Assembly (NCBI GenBank): GCA_019828545.1 | Contig: JACVRA010000202.1 | Location: forward strand, 310,001 to 374,000 | Length of the DNA stretch: 64,000 bases | Source of the DNA: Paracamarosporium sp. OC-R06-R3 | Lineage: Eukaryota > Ascomycota > Dothideomycetes > Pleosporales > Didymosphaeriaceae | Direction: 5' to 3' | In this document: positions 46,315 through 58,048 of the stretch, in pieces | How the letters are laid out: every line of letters starts with the position of its first letter | Position numbering within the stretch: position 1 is the first letter of the stretch | The notes under the pieces: generated by a model | Databases searched by the model: none | Told to the model about the DNA's origin: nothing | What the model saw: the letters and a program-made list of their open reading frames with translations, nothing else | Position numbers and translations under genes: made by a program

Positions 46315-47267
46315 AGCGTGACAACTACACGTTTTCACGAACACTTGTAACAGTATCATTGTATAATCGACCAATTATTTGGAAACACTGGATCGCTTTT
46401 GCTATGCACTTTTCGAATAACACGTATAACACATAGCGTGCCCGGATGGTAGTTGGTTGAAGACATGCTAATGTAGTTGACGGGGTCAGATCCTTCTCAA
46501 TACGCCAACAGCTAGAGCACTTGCACGTGAAATTAAGGAACAGGTCAAATTGATGATTTTCACATCTTTCAAGTTTGAAAGCCCGCCTCCACCACCATAG
46601 TCCGCTTCCGAAGGGTAACACTGGCAGCAAGGTCATGCGGTAGGTTTAATAAACTTTCAACCAGAAGACCACAGCCTCAACAACGAAGTTGTATTGTCTA
46701 GCTTTGCGGTGCATATCTGTAGTGCATCCCGGTGTCCTTGTCGGTCGTTGCTGGGAGGACGAGTAGCGATGATCGTAGGATTCGAATGTTGTTCGGCGCA
46801 ATTGCAGCAAGATAGACGCTAGGTAACGGGGTAACGATGGCAACGTCAACTATACCCACAGACATTATAGCGACAGGGAACATCAAAGGTGACCAGATGG
46901 AAGAAGAATGAAGTTCCAGCGAGAACCCGGCCGTTGGAGCTAGAATGACCAGAACGGTTTAGCGGCATGCGCTGGCCGTCTCTCATGGCAACGGCGCTTG
47001 TTTATCGATGACCGCAACGCAGCTTCCCAACCCAATTCCAGAAGGCGCACGAGGCCCACACATCAGGTCCAAATTGTACCACTCCCCGCAATTCCATTTA
47101 GCTGCATGCACCTCGACCTCGCCTTGCCTCTTCTGCACCTGTACGCGCCCACTCTGTCCTCACCCGATCTCGCCGCCGTCCCCGTCCGCGTCTCCTGAAC
47201 CACACTTCTACACTTGCGCGCTACCGCTGTATACTCTCCTCCATCGTCCCGTCTCAGCTGGCCCGAG
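46315..47267. other. Intergenic
   Basis: About 0.95 kb between GEP4 and CDC14. Frames on both strands lack domains. The last 200 bp are C/A-rich, as in a fungal 5' leader. A GGATTCGAAT string near 46,780 is not backed by a tRNA fold. Confidence 0.35.
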
Positions 47268-48256
47268 ATGGAGGCACTCCTCTCCCTCGCGTTCGACAAC
47301 ATTGCGTCTAAGGATGCGCAAAAGATACGGAAGGGGCTGCGGCAGATCGAGGGCATGCTAGCTCAGATCTGCCTTTCGAGCGGGAAGACCACACCATCCA
47401 AACCCGGCCACCGACGGAACCAGTCTGCCATAAATCTTGGCGAGCAACCGCAGTCTACACCCAAGAAGTTGGGACAATTGTCAGAAGACCCAGCATTTCG
47501 AGAGTTTTTCCGGTTGCAGGAGGGCTTCGAGTGGAATGGTGAGCGCCACAAGAGCTTGGTACAAACTATAGCTAATTCGCGATTGTAGTTGCATTGCGCG
47601 TCGCAGACTGTCTCGAGCGACTATTGGGTATGCCGAGTAGTAAGGGTACTCCTCTCCGCCAGATCTAGTAAAACATCACTAACAGCTTGTGTTCAGATGG
47701 GCAAAATGATCTTCTGATCCTCTCTTCGCTCTCGAATCTTCAAGGATTGCTCCTATTACATCCTCCTTCGCGCACAATCTTCGGTCGCGAAAACAAGATG
47801 AACCTGCTACTAGACCTCCTCGACCCATTCAATTGCCCGGCAATCCAATCTGCAGCTCTTCTTGTCCTCGTCACAGCATTGCTAGCCACGCCCCAGAACA
47901 CACGGATATTCGAGCAGATGGATGGTCTGCTCACGGTCACAACCTTGTTCAAAGATGAAGATACCACGCAGCAAGTCAAGTTCAAGCTGCTAGAATTCCT
48001 GTACTTCTATCTCATGCCGGAAGCCCCCGTCCAGCCTGCAAGCGCGCCAAACACAAGGAGTCCAAGCAAGCTAGTCGGCGTATTCGAGAGGCGGAGCAGC
48101 ACCGTCAGTGGGGACGAAGGGGGAGGGCATACGAAGAAGGGTGTCCGCACACAGCAGGAGAAGCAGCACGAGTTGAGCCAGTACCTGAACAACGTCGAAG
48201 CACTCGTACAAGATCTTCAAGAAACTGCTCCATTCACAAGCGTGGCGGCGCGTTGA
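47268..48256 (+). CDS. CDC14: Cdc14-type septation initiation network component
   Basis: Three exons (47268-47538, 47589-47639, 47697-48256; introns of 50 and 57 nt) give 293 residues. The sequence begins MEALLSLAFDNIASKDAQKI and carries ALRVADCLERLLG, NGQNDLLILSSLSNLQGLLL and HPPSRTIFGRENKMNLLLDL. These match the fission yeast Cdc14 family (PF08045), a helical-repeat protein that binds the Sid1 kinase in the septation initiation network; it is not the Cdc14 phosphatase of budding yeast. The C-terminal 80 residues are disordered and charged. The third-exon acceptor is the second of two AGs, chosen because it gives a continuous frame. Confidence 0.88.
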
Positions 48257-49835
48257 TGACCAAGCATCGAGGCGAGAGCATACCGATATCGAACATCATC
48301 AGCATTCACTACTAATCAGCAGCATCACCGACATTTCCTTGCGTATGTTTATTTTTCAGTTCATACTGCATCTTTGTATGTACTACCGGATCCGTCACCA
48401 CTTCTTCTGTTCCTAGCAGCACGGCGTTTGGGGGTGGGTCATGCAAAACATGAACATGGGACAGGGAGTACTCTTGCAACCTCATCGCCGGCGCCTTTTT
48501 TTTCAAGTATCTCATCCTGGTCTGTTCGCTTTGGAGTAATTTCACTCATGGCATAATGCATAGCGTGGGAGGTTGCGCGCGCTGTAATAGTAGTCCTGTT
48601 TCGGCGTTTTGATGGGTGGGCAGGGATCGCATGTCTCTCTTCTTAGGGACTTTTCCTGTACAAGCGTTGCTCGATCAAAGAAGATACTTCTAGCGTAGAC
48701 AAGGCAGTTCGTATGTTGTGATGATGTGTAAATGCAGCTCAGCAGCTTTGGGCAAAGGTGATTGTGGACGTTCCAGAGATGACGGTTCTAGGCTGACCTA
48801 CCGAAGCGGCATAAGCAAAGTATAACATCAGCTCTCCAATGTTTACGTGAGAGCGCCTACTGTTAGCACGGGGCGTTAGAACGGGTAGACGGCGCAACAC
48901 CGAGCCGCCCTCAACGGCGATGTGCGATGCACGTTGCACGCGCAATTTCGGGCGTCGGCAAGGAGTGCTTTGTACGGCTGGGTCGGGGCAAACAGCTGGG
49001 AGCTGGGTTGCAAAGTCGCGTGGTCTCCAACAGTCAAAATTCCGGCATCTCTCTGGTCGACGTGGCGAATGTGGCTGCAGCGCTCGGAAGCCGGCGCTTT
49101 GGCTTGCCGACGAGGACAAGGCTTCGGGTCGCGCGGGAGCTGGACCGCGTAGGGAAAAGTGTCGCAAGACCACTTGCACGCGTCCGTCATCCGTTCAACG
49201 TCCAACAAGCTTGCTCCCTAACCCTGGTCCACAGCCATGCCGCGGAACCAGACCAGCTCTGTGTGTCTGCATCGGGCAGCAGGTCGTCGAGGCTTTGTCT
49301 GCGGAGACAAGAAGGTGCCTCGGTCGGTGGCCTTGGAGGGACCAGGTTGCAGTCATGTACCCAGCCTGAACGGCGGTGACTTGCAGCCACAACAGGCCAC
49401 GAGTTGTGATGACGCAGTTGGTCGAGATGGACCGACCAATCTTCGCCTGCCTAGCACATGAAGCCTGCAGCTACCCACCCGCCGCTGCCCTACTATGTTA
49501 CGCGAGTAGCGCTCGCCTTCCGTCTTTCCGCCTGTTCCGAGATAGAGCAATAGTGAGACGCGAAGACTCGTCGGCCGGTGCATGCTATCCCTTGCGTCTC
49601 CACCTTGTGCTCTTTTTTAGGTATCTTCTCTCTCCTACGTGAACAACAACTTCCGTGGTGGTAGGCTTCCAGAGACAACATCGCTATCTGGGCATCAGCT
49701 AGGGTATAGCTACCCCACAGACGATCATCTCTCCGGTCCAGCACCCGCCACAGCTTGCTTCAGGGTCCGCTGAAGCTCGTGGGCGCAAGCAGCAGCTAGT
49801 CTTCTCCGACTCTTTACCTCTCCGCAAACCCCATC
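48257..49835. other. Intergenic
   Basis: About 1.6 kb. Between 48,880 and 49,460 many frames of 65-150 codons overlap on all strands, a sign of GC-rich non-coding sequence, and none holds a domain. No gene is supported. Confidence 0.35.
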
Positions 49836-51240
49836 ATGGGTGTCGGGGCGTTTATGGAACCGCTGGTCGTAGTGACCTTGCTGTTCGGTGGCACATGGGT
49901 CAATCGAAACACAAAGTACCGCATCTTCGACCGTCGCAGAAACCACTCGCAATCGCCACGCTCGACCTCGCCCGACTCTGTCGAATCCGGCCGCTCCAGT
50001 CCACGCTCCAGTGCCTCGCTGCTCGATGGCTACCGAGCTTCGTCGCCGTCTTTACTTACCGCACAAGAACCTCACTGGCGGAAACGCGAGATACGGTTGC
50101 TTGGATATCGGACGGAAGTGGTTTCGCCTAACACGCGGAGGTTCGAGGGATATTTCCTCAGTCGATTGCTGCAAAAGTTCCCGTTCCTTGTCGAAGCATG
50201 GTATTGGGCGCTGATATACTGGGTAAGCTTCCTCCAGGCTACCACGACCTATCAGTCGAATGCTAACTCTTGAACAGGTATACCAACTTGGGCGTGCCTT
50301 CACGGCTGTCACACTCGTAGAGGAGACCGTCGATGTAGCTCGCCAACATGCCCTGACACTCATCCATCTTGAACAGCGCTTGCATCTTTTCCATGAACTT
50401 GATATCCAGCATTGGTTCCTCCAGCATCCCTTCCTCATGCACTGGACGAATCGCATATATTCCTTCATCCACATTCCAGGGACCATCTTGTTCCTCGTTT
50501 GGCTGTACTACTACACCACAACTCGTAATCGCCTGGATCTCCCTCTCCCGAACAAACCCCAGGGCGAAGCAGATGGTTCACCCGCAGGTCCGCGCCTGTA
50601 CGCCGCACGCCGCCGAACCATGGCGGTCTGCAATCTTCTCGCCTTCATTGTCTTCACGCTCTGGCCATGCATGCCACCACGTCTCTTGTCCGACCCGAAC
50701 GTTCCAGGCTCCGTTGGCAAAGAAGCACGTAGCTTCGGCTTTGTGGACACCGTTCATGGTTCTGAGGGCGAAAGCAGCGTCTGGACACAGAACAAGTTCT
50801 GCAACCAATACGCCGCCATGCCCTCGCTCCACTTTGGCTACTCTCTCCTCATCGGCTTGACCATCTGCTCTATCCCTCTTGCACCGCAACACCGCCGCTC
50901 CCGCTCGTTTGCGATTCCCCTACTGCGCTTGCGCGTGCGTATGCCGTCTCCTCGCCGCTTGGGTTGCCTTGCCATCGGCATCGCGTACCCGACAATCATC
51001 CTCATTGCGATCATTGCGACGGCGAACCACTTCATCCTCGATGCTGTAGCAGGTGCGTGCGTTTGCGGCCTGGCATGGACTGGAAACCGCGTGCTCCTGA
51101 ATCTGCTACCCGTCGAGGATTACTTCCTGTGGTGTGTGCGGATCCACAAGCCGGAGAGGCGGACGGTGCTGCTCGATGGCGAGGACGAGGAGACATGGGA
51201 CCGCGATACTGTAAGAGGGAAAGGAGTCATGTTTGAGTAA
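49836..51240 (+). CDS. PAP2-superfamily membrane protein (Aur1/IPC-synthase-like)
   Basis: Two exons (49836-50222, 50278-51240; 55-nt intron) give 449 residues. The first helix (MEPLVVVTLLFGGTWV) is followed by a disordered Ser/Arg loop. Further hydrophobic segments include WYWALIYWVYQLG, IHIPGTILFLVWLYYY, MAVCNLLAFIVFTLWP, HFGYSLLIGLTICSIP and IGIAYPTIILIAIIATA. The two PAP2 active-site motifs are present: MPSLHFGYS, and ANHFILDAVAGA with the His and Asp. This spacing is that of the PAP2_3 group that includes inositol phosphorylceramide synthase. It probably transfers or hydrolyses a lipid phosphate in a Golgi or ER membrane; the substrate is not clear. Confidence 0.82.
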
Positions 51241-53190
51241 ATATCCATCTGGTTCGGCTGACATATTTTGTTTCTTTTTCTTTGCAGGGTTCCGCACTTT
51301 GAGGCTGCGTCTGGGATTTCATTCGGTGGATGTAATGGACAGAAGAAGAGACGGCTACAGTTGGAGGCGAGGCTGTTTTGTATATGAAACTGGGAGGTGT
51401 CAACACAGGAGTTTGTAAAGAGCATCGCATCGTTAATGGGACTGCATACGATCTGCCGCCGGAAGCGAGCATACGATACGCACCTAATTCTTCTCTTCGG
51501 ACCCCGGCGACTGGATACCCATTTGACATGGTTCTGACCTGGCAGCATCGTCAGTCGGTTCTTTCCGTACACGTGTATTTTTAATTGTTCTTACCCTAAT
51601 GTTACCAATGAACGGTCGTCTTACCTTACTTCCCAGTCTGCTTGGTCTCTACTCTGTCGAACTCGTGCCGTCGTATCGCATCACACGCTCCACACACCAC
51701 GAAACAAAACCCGAGGGGATCGCAAAAGAGTACAAGACGCGGAGCGCGAGATCCTCCTCCTATAAGGAAGCCACTGTCTCGCCTACGCACGTAAACGAGG
51801 ACGAACGAGATGATCGTAAGGCTGAGCACACTTCGCAAGTTCCTACCACAAGCGTACCTCGCTAGCCGAGTGCGGCATGGCTTGCGGCCCGCGTCTCGCA
51901 CCTCGCAACCTGGCCCGCACGAGTAAAACATAATGCTCGAGATGATCTCACTTGGCGTGTCGTGCTGGATTGCGCTCTCGCGCGACACGTCATGCTGTGA
52001 TGGCGATCGCTGGGCGGTGTTTTGATATGCGTGGGATGGGTTGTGCGCGTTGAGCTTTGCTTCGCTTTGCTTTGCTCTGGTGGCTGAGGGACTACAAATG
52101 TTTCTAGGCAAAGGATGCGAAGCGGGGATTATGTGCCCGAGAGGTACTAGTGGTAATACGCTGCGAGCAAGGCGGATTAATCGACTGTTTCGTCACTCGT
52201 ACCAAGCCACGGGGGTACAGGAGGAGTAAGGGGCTTGCCCAAGCTGGGTGTGGGATGGGACTCGGTGCCGCAAGTCTCGCCGAAACAAGTTATTCACAGG
52301 ATTTGGAAGGAGTGGGAAAGGGTTTGCGGGAGGGCGAAGCTTGGTCTCGTCTGGGGGTTTGGCGAAACTCTCCGAAAGGATTCCATGGTGGGGGCGGAGC
52401 TTTGTGATGTATCTCAGGATTGTCTTGGTGCGTGCTGTGGGCTTGGATAGGATCGCAAGAACGAGGGATAGAGGATGGCAAGTGTTAAAGCGGAGGCATA
52501 TCGTGGACAAGAGAGTCTATTGATGGAAAGCGGCGTAGCTGATGGAAAGAGGCGTAGTCAAATAGGTCGTGTAAGAGAACAAGTGTCTATGCACTTGGGG
52601 ATTTGGAATTGTCGACGACGATGACGGCAAGCAGATACTTTCTGGAATAGTTGCGCTTTTCTGTTGGCGAGGTAGCTTGAGTAGTCGGGCTATCAGTCTG
52701 CAGGCGTTCGGCGGAGGCAAAGGAGATGATATGTAACTTTGTAACTTGGGCTCGCATAACTGCATTGATAACCAACCATACTATAAGCAGTGTGGTATCT
52801 GGAGGTTCTCTGCACATTGTGGACACACGTTTACTTTTGTTTATTCGACGATAGCAAATGGTCGATACGCGTGTTCTCAGGTCACACGTTGCAAAGCTAC
52901 TTGGCTATAAAAACCTTTTAGCCCGTAGTACAGTTGTGAAAAAGGAACTACATTGCGAGTGGCAAAGTCATAAAGGATCACAGACATCGATGTGTGCTCA
53001 TGGCAGGCGGACAGCATAGAACACTCATCACATCATACATAATCCGGGCAGTTATTCATGATATAGATATGGTTCTGGTAGTAACCTAAGAATACTATGG
53101 ACACAGTCTACATATATGAAGCCATTACGCAAGTGAGTTCCCAAAGGAATCCAACCCGTATGAGACACGTGCTTGAGCGAGCACACGAAA
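51241..53190. other. Large intergenic region
   Basis: About 1.95 kb. Frames such as 51,626-52,111 (minus) have no domain or plausible partner exon. A TTTGCTTCGCTTTGCTTTGCTCTG run lies near 52,055. I see no gene or mobile element. Confidence 0.35.
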
Positions 53191-54642
53191 TCACTCAGCC
53201 GAATGGCCACCGGGAAGCTCAGTCAACCCTATAATATTATGAGCACCTAAAACATCGACGTAGGGAGAAATACTCACAATTATCTACACCAATATCTTCG
53301 TCGACAGTCTGCTTCAGGCCCGCACATTTGTTCATGGCGGCAATGGATTGTTGTTTCCCTCCGCAGCTCGTCGCATAGCAGCTTGTGTCCTGTCAAGAAT
53401 TCTTAGCAATCTTTTCTATCAAGTTACACAACGCTTCCAGTGTAGTCGTACCAGAATGTTCTGCAAGGCATCGCCCTTCCACCCGAACACGTAATCCCCA
53501 TGGTTGGCAAAACCTGTGGGGTCTCCAAAAGACCAAACGAATGGCTGTGAGCCATCCTCGGGCCAGTCGGCGGGATCATTGAACTTGGAAGTGTCCCAGA
53601 TCACCTCGTACCTATTGGAGTTGTGAGTCGTTGAGACGGAAGAGAAAGGAGGCTGTGGCTTCGTACATTACTTGCGAGACGCGGACAGGATGGGTGGCGG
53701 GGCATGGGCCGGCAGATTCAAAGGTACCGCTCTCAGGGTAGCTGTTATCGTTCAGCAACATGATCATCCTCTATGAATAACGCACCATACCTCATGTGGG
53801 CCATGTGGTCGGGAGAATCCAAGTTGACGCCATCCCAGCAAGTAGGAAAGCGGAGAGACGTCATGATACCATAACTGCACTTCTTCTGCGGAAAATGTAC
53901 GACTTCTTGCTCACGAGAGCCGGGATCCGACATACAGGTGTATGTGAGCTGCCGGAAGCGAGCAGCTTGATCCTTCGTTCTTGCGTTGATGTCGCCGACG
54001 AACATGCGAAAGCCCTGCCGCAAATATTAACAAACATCTAATATGGCGACGAGGTCCAAACCATGCCACGCTATGACACCAGCTCCTGAGCAGGTTTGTT
54101 AAAGACTCCTGTACCCTGACCAAACCCCTGCTCGTATTTCGACCACCGTCAGAGATGAAATTAGACTCACTGGCTTGAAGGCTGTGACCTTTGACTTTGG
54201 TTGAGAGTCGTACAGCGGATCAGTCATGTAATAGACTGTCATTCCTCCGCCTGTTGCGCCCTCGAAGCCCGCGTTGCTGTGTTGGGGCACTCTCTTGTAT
54301 GTTCCGTTGCGGGCTCGGAAGTATAGTATGGCGGTCCAGTAGTTGCTGCACAAAGTTAGTACTGTATACAATTGTCGATCATGCCATCCGCTGTTACCTG
54401 AAGTCTTCAGAGAACTGGCAGGTCGTGCACGTGCTTTCCCCAGGCATGTCCTTCGAAGGCGCCATCGTGGCATTGAACGAATTACCGCCCACAATTTGAT
54501 GGACATGGGGAGATGGGATTTGGCCTGGCGTTACTAGCGGATCAAGGCGCTCGACGACCAGTTGGGAGCATTGGAAACGGATCAAGCCGGAGATGGGGCT
54601 TGCAAGCGCCAGAAAGGCAAGATGAGACGCGGTCCAACGCAT
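53191..54642 (-). CDS. Secreted DUF1996 protein
   Basis: Seven exons (54398-54642, 54171-54345, 53791-54014, 53667-53741, 53452-53611, 53278-53389, 53191-53228) give 342 residues in one frame. A signal peptide (MRWTASHLAFLALASPISG) leads into the DUF1996 domain. Its hallmark stretches are ERLDPLVTPGQIPSPHVHQI, GGNSFNATM, STCTTCQFSEDFSNYWTAIL, RFPTCWDGVNLDSPDHMAHM, CPATHPVRV and HGDYVFGWKGDALQ. Multiple conserved cysteines suggest disulfides. The family is common among fungal secreted proteins and of unknown activity. The fourth-exon donor is GTACGA; a second GT 5 nt upstream would break frame. The intron before the third exon is 156 nt, longer than the rest. Confidence 0.92.
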
Positions 54643-55351
54643 CGTGAGGGTGCTGAGAAATTTCCCTTGTTGCAGTTCCACCAGATTCTGAATGTGAAGA
54701 GATGTATCGCAGTAGCTCAGCGGAGATAAGTGAGCGACCAAATATTATGATGTTCGAGCCCAAAGAACTGAGCAATGTCTCCTCCAATCTGTTTCGGCGT
54801 CACCAGAGCGAGATCGTCCTGGGTCCTGATACGACTAAGAGGTTATCAGTAGGGCTTCCAGAACACGGAGAACGGGAGAATGGAACCTGCAGCTCCATAT
54901 GAGAATGTGAAAGCATCTCAACAAATGTGGTACCAGGAGCATTGTAGATCTAACCTGGTCGACCTGATTATTCACATGCCGATGTCGAATCAATGCTGCG
55001 TGACTTAATTTGCACCCATTTACAAGTATTGCCCAGCACTTTCGCATTCTGTACAGCGACATGGAGCATGGCGAGCTGGGTGCTCCCCACCTTGGCGCTC
55101 CACATGAATGTGGTGGCTCGATATTTCCCGGTAATGAGCTACCCGCCACACGTGCTTGTCGTGTGGGATCGCGAGGCATCCACGGCTATTTTCATATAGA
55201 AGATAGATGTGCAGGTGGTGAATTGAGCACAGGGCAAGCCGGCCTGGGAAGGTGTTTACGGTGATGGATTTATTCGACCGACGGAGACAATAATATTCAA
55301 TCGTAGCCTCTGCATCTGAGGAGCGAGTCTCCAGCTTCCACATCCCTCGCG
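54643..55351. promoter_or_regulatory. Divergent intergenic region between two secreted-protein genes
   Basis: About 0.7 kb separates the DUF1996 gene and the 8-cysteine secreted protein gene. It must hold both promoters. No clear motif stands out. Confidence 0.35.
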
Positions 55352-55724
55352 ATGCTCCAACGAAATATTCTTCTCGCGTTTTCCGCTACTTTCGCGGGTG
55401 TTTACGCTCGTCCCTCTCTCAAAGCCACAAATCCGTGCCCTACGGACACCGAATATGCGTGCTTCGACGTTATAAACTCTTCGCTCTGTTTATCGCAAAA
55501 TGCATCGCGAAATGGAACAGCCGCACAGATGGCAGCATGTGTCGACTATCCAGGGGGAATGAGCGATTTGCCTGGGGCTTCGAAGGTTCGTACATAGAGA
55601 AGCATCCGGGAGGTATCTGGAGGAGGACGAGCTGACTTTCACGTAGTTGTGTCGTTGTCCTGGTTGTCATTCCACATACATTAATGAGGCTATTTCAAAA
55701 CTCTTCCCTCCACCATGTTCGTAG
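55352..55724 (+). CDS. Small secreted cysteine-rich protein (effector candidate)
   Basis: Two exons (55352-55585, 55647-55724; 61-nt intron, donor GTTCGT, branch GCTGAC) give 103 residues. A signal peptide (MLQRNILLAFSATFAGVYA) precedes a mature part of about 84 residues with eight cysteines, enough for four disulfides. Two of the eight lie close together in CRCPGC, which only appears after splicing, and the last is the penultimate residue. NSS, NAS and NGT are possible glycosylation sites. I recognise no family. Size, signal and cysteine content fit fungal effectors or secreted toxins or adhesins; function is not known. It lies in a gene-poor stretch between other secreted-protein genes. Confidence 0.7.
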
Positions 55725-56777
55725 GGATTTTCTAGAGGTAGATGGTGGCAAAGCTAGAGGATTAAGATACACTCGTCAATCGCTAGAGCCGAGGTTGCCA
55801 TTCTAGGACCGTGCGCTATGCTCCTTCGTTTCGTGATTGTTGCGTCCTTCTTCGGTCATCTGTAACCTTTTCAAACATAAAAAACTCTCTGTATAAAAAC
55901 TCTTGTTCCTTGTATGGGCCCGATGCCAGTTCAAAGAGCTCCACCGCAGGAACCGAAGGCTTGCACAGTCGCGTAGTCTCAGAGATGTCCGACTTGCAAA
56001 CGCTTGCCCACCATCGATATTTATTTCAGGCGTTAAGAAGCATGAAGTGAGCTAATCGAGCGACTGGCGAATGTAACGAATAGTATTGATTCTTGGAACT
56101 GGCGACGGTTTTGATGTACTCGATGTATAAGGGTGACCCCACGTGCACGATAGTAGGTACCCCGGATTGCATGCTGGAAGAACATATCTTCTGGATCGAC
56201 CACGCAGTCTGCAAAACAGTGTTTACGGCAGTAAAGACCGAGGATATGGCAAGGATTGTGCTTATACGCCGCCCTGATGCGAAGCACTCCTCAATAGTAT
56301 ATTCTCTGCGTCTAACCCCTCAACACATAGAAATAACCCCTCCTTCCTCTTGAACAGATCCAACGATTTCGTAGATAACTATCAATGGCAAACGCACCGT
56401 ATGAAGTCCAGGATATATCGCCCGACAAAACTGACAATATCATCTTGTGAGGGTGGCTTGGGCGAGAAAAAGCTTGCTCTCACCTTAATCAGCTGTTTAT
56501 GTTAGCACGGTTAAGTTCACAAGAAATCTGGATGTACGTCAGCTCTGTTGCAAGATACAAGGATCCAGATAATTACCACATATAGCAAGAAGACCAACCT
56601 GCCCTGGGAGGCAGGCTGGTAAGCTTTATTCATATCTTAGGTGCCGTAATTCGTTGTCCGGTCCATAGTCCCATAGACTGATTTTTCACGACCGATCCAT
56701 GTTTATCCTGATCATGCTTCGGCGCTGTTCCGTTCTTCGCGTTCATGGCCTTTTATAGCCGTTCCTCCCAACTGCAT
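55725..56777. other. Intergenic
   Basis: About 1.05 kb, rather AT-rich compared with the housekeeping part of the window. Frames are short and without domains. No transposon remnant could be recognised. Confidence 0.35.
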
Positions 56778-57301
56778 TCAATCCTCCATGTCTTCGCCTT
56801 CTCTGCCCGGACTCCTGCTCCTTCCCTTTCCACGACCGCTACCACGCCTGTCGCTGTCGCGTGCTTGGTCGCGTCCCCGGCCCTTGTTTGGAGGAGGGGG
56901 CCTGACGAAGGCGTAGTCCACGACGACTTTCTGCTCGAGGAGTTCCAAGCCATTGCCGTCTTTGACTGCAGCCTTGGCTTCGTCAAGTGTGGGGTACTCG
57001 ATGAGAACATAACCCTGCAAACATGTTACTACTAGTTCTTCCCACATTGGCGCGCGTTCCGCACCTTGACATAACCCGTTCGCCTGTCCAAGTTCAAGTG
57101 CAGGTTCTTGATAGTCCCGTATTCGCCGAACATGTCCTGCAGATCCTCCTCGGTAGCTTCTTCGTGCACGTTGGTAACCATGATAATCCAGCCTTCAATT
57201 GAGCGGACGGCGGTTGCGCCAGCTGCAGTGCGCGCGTCACTGGCTTTGGGGTCAGCAGATGTGCGCTCGGGCTGGTCGATGTCCATCTCGGTATCGGCCA
57301 T
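56778..57301 (-). CDS. RNA-binding protein 8A / Y14 (exon junction complex)
   Basis: Two exons (57065-57301, 56778-57014; 50-nt intron) give 157 residues. After an acidic head, [20 protein letters not shown] introduces one RRM: RNP2 is IIMVTNV and RNP1 is [14 protein letters not shown], split by the intron. [20 protein letters not shown] and ALEQKV-type elements complete the fold. The tail is Arg/Gly/Ser-rich ([17 protein letters not shown]). This arrangement is that of Y14/RBM8A, which pairs with Mago in the exon junction complex on spliced mRNA. The Mago-binding face of the RRM cannot be judged in detail here. Confidence 0.92.
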
Positions 57302-58048
57302 GTTTGCGGTTGTGGGTAGGGATGTGGTAGGCTGCGTGATGGTGTTTGAGAACTGGGGTCGTGGTCGCGGCTTGGAGAAGCTCTCGCCTGTTTCCCACGA
57401 AGGCTAGCGTATATTAATCCCTGCTCAGCAACGTGACCAGCACCTGTGAGCCCCGCTTGACCTTTCCATGTCGCCTTTTTGGAAGTAATGCCCAGGAAAT
57501 GTTACCTGTGTAATGGGTCATTCCAAGTTCAAGCAATGTAATTTTGTATCTCAATTTGAACAACGTCGTACTAGATTCTCATATGAGCAGTGAACATGAA
57601 CGAACAGTGTCGTCTTGGAAGAGACTGAGCTCGACACATATAGTCGATGTCGTAAAGCCATGAGTTAAACGCTACGTAAATTTTCCAAAGATCCATGTTT
57701 AAAACACCCTGTTCCTGCCATGCTTTTCCGGACAGCTCCATCCTACGAACCGCAAAGCTTATCCAGTCCCGCTTAGCCCCACCGACGTCACCTTGTTGAG
57801 ACGCGACTGGACCACGTCCCTTCGTCACTACGCGATCATCGTTTCGTTAACTACAACGGCACCACATATATTGCGGTTTGTGTTTTCAAGCTTTCGCCAT
57901 GTTTCTTTCTTTCTTAGACGGCTTAGTCCACTATCAAGACCCAAGTTTGCCTCAGCTTTCCAGTCTTGCTTACTTATACATTGCTTGCTTGCTGAGTGCC
58001 TGCTTGATTGCTTGCGACTTCCGAACCAAAAAGGTCAAGTTTGCAGAG
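57302..58048. promoter_or_regulatory. Divergent intergenic region
   Basis: About 0.75 kb between the Y14 and 6PGDH starts. An upstream open stretch from 57,878 reads into the 6PGDH start exon, but its frame shows no conserved sequence, so I treat it as leader. Confidence 0.35.

Noticed and set aside
46770..46800. GGATTCGAAT string resembling a tRNA B box
   Set aside because: No matching A box, acceptor stem or anticodon arm could be found at the right spacing on either strand.
51626..52111. 161-codon minus-strand frame
   Set aside because: It has no signal peptide or conserved pattern and no neighbouring exon that would support a gene.
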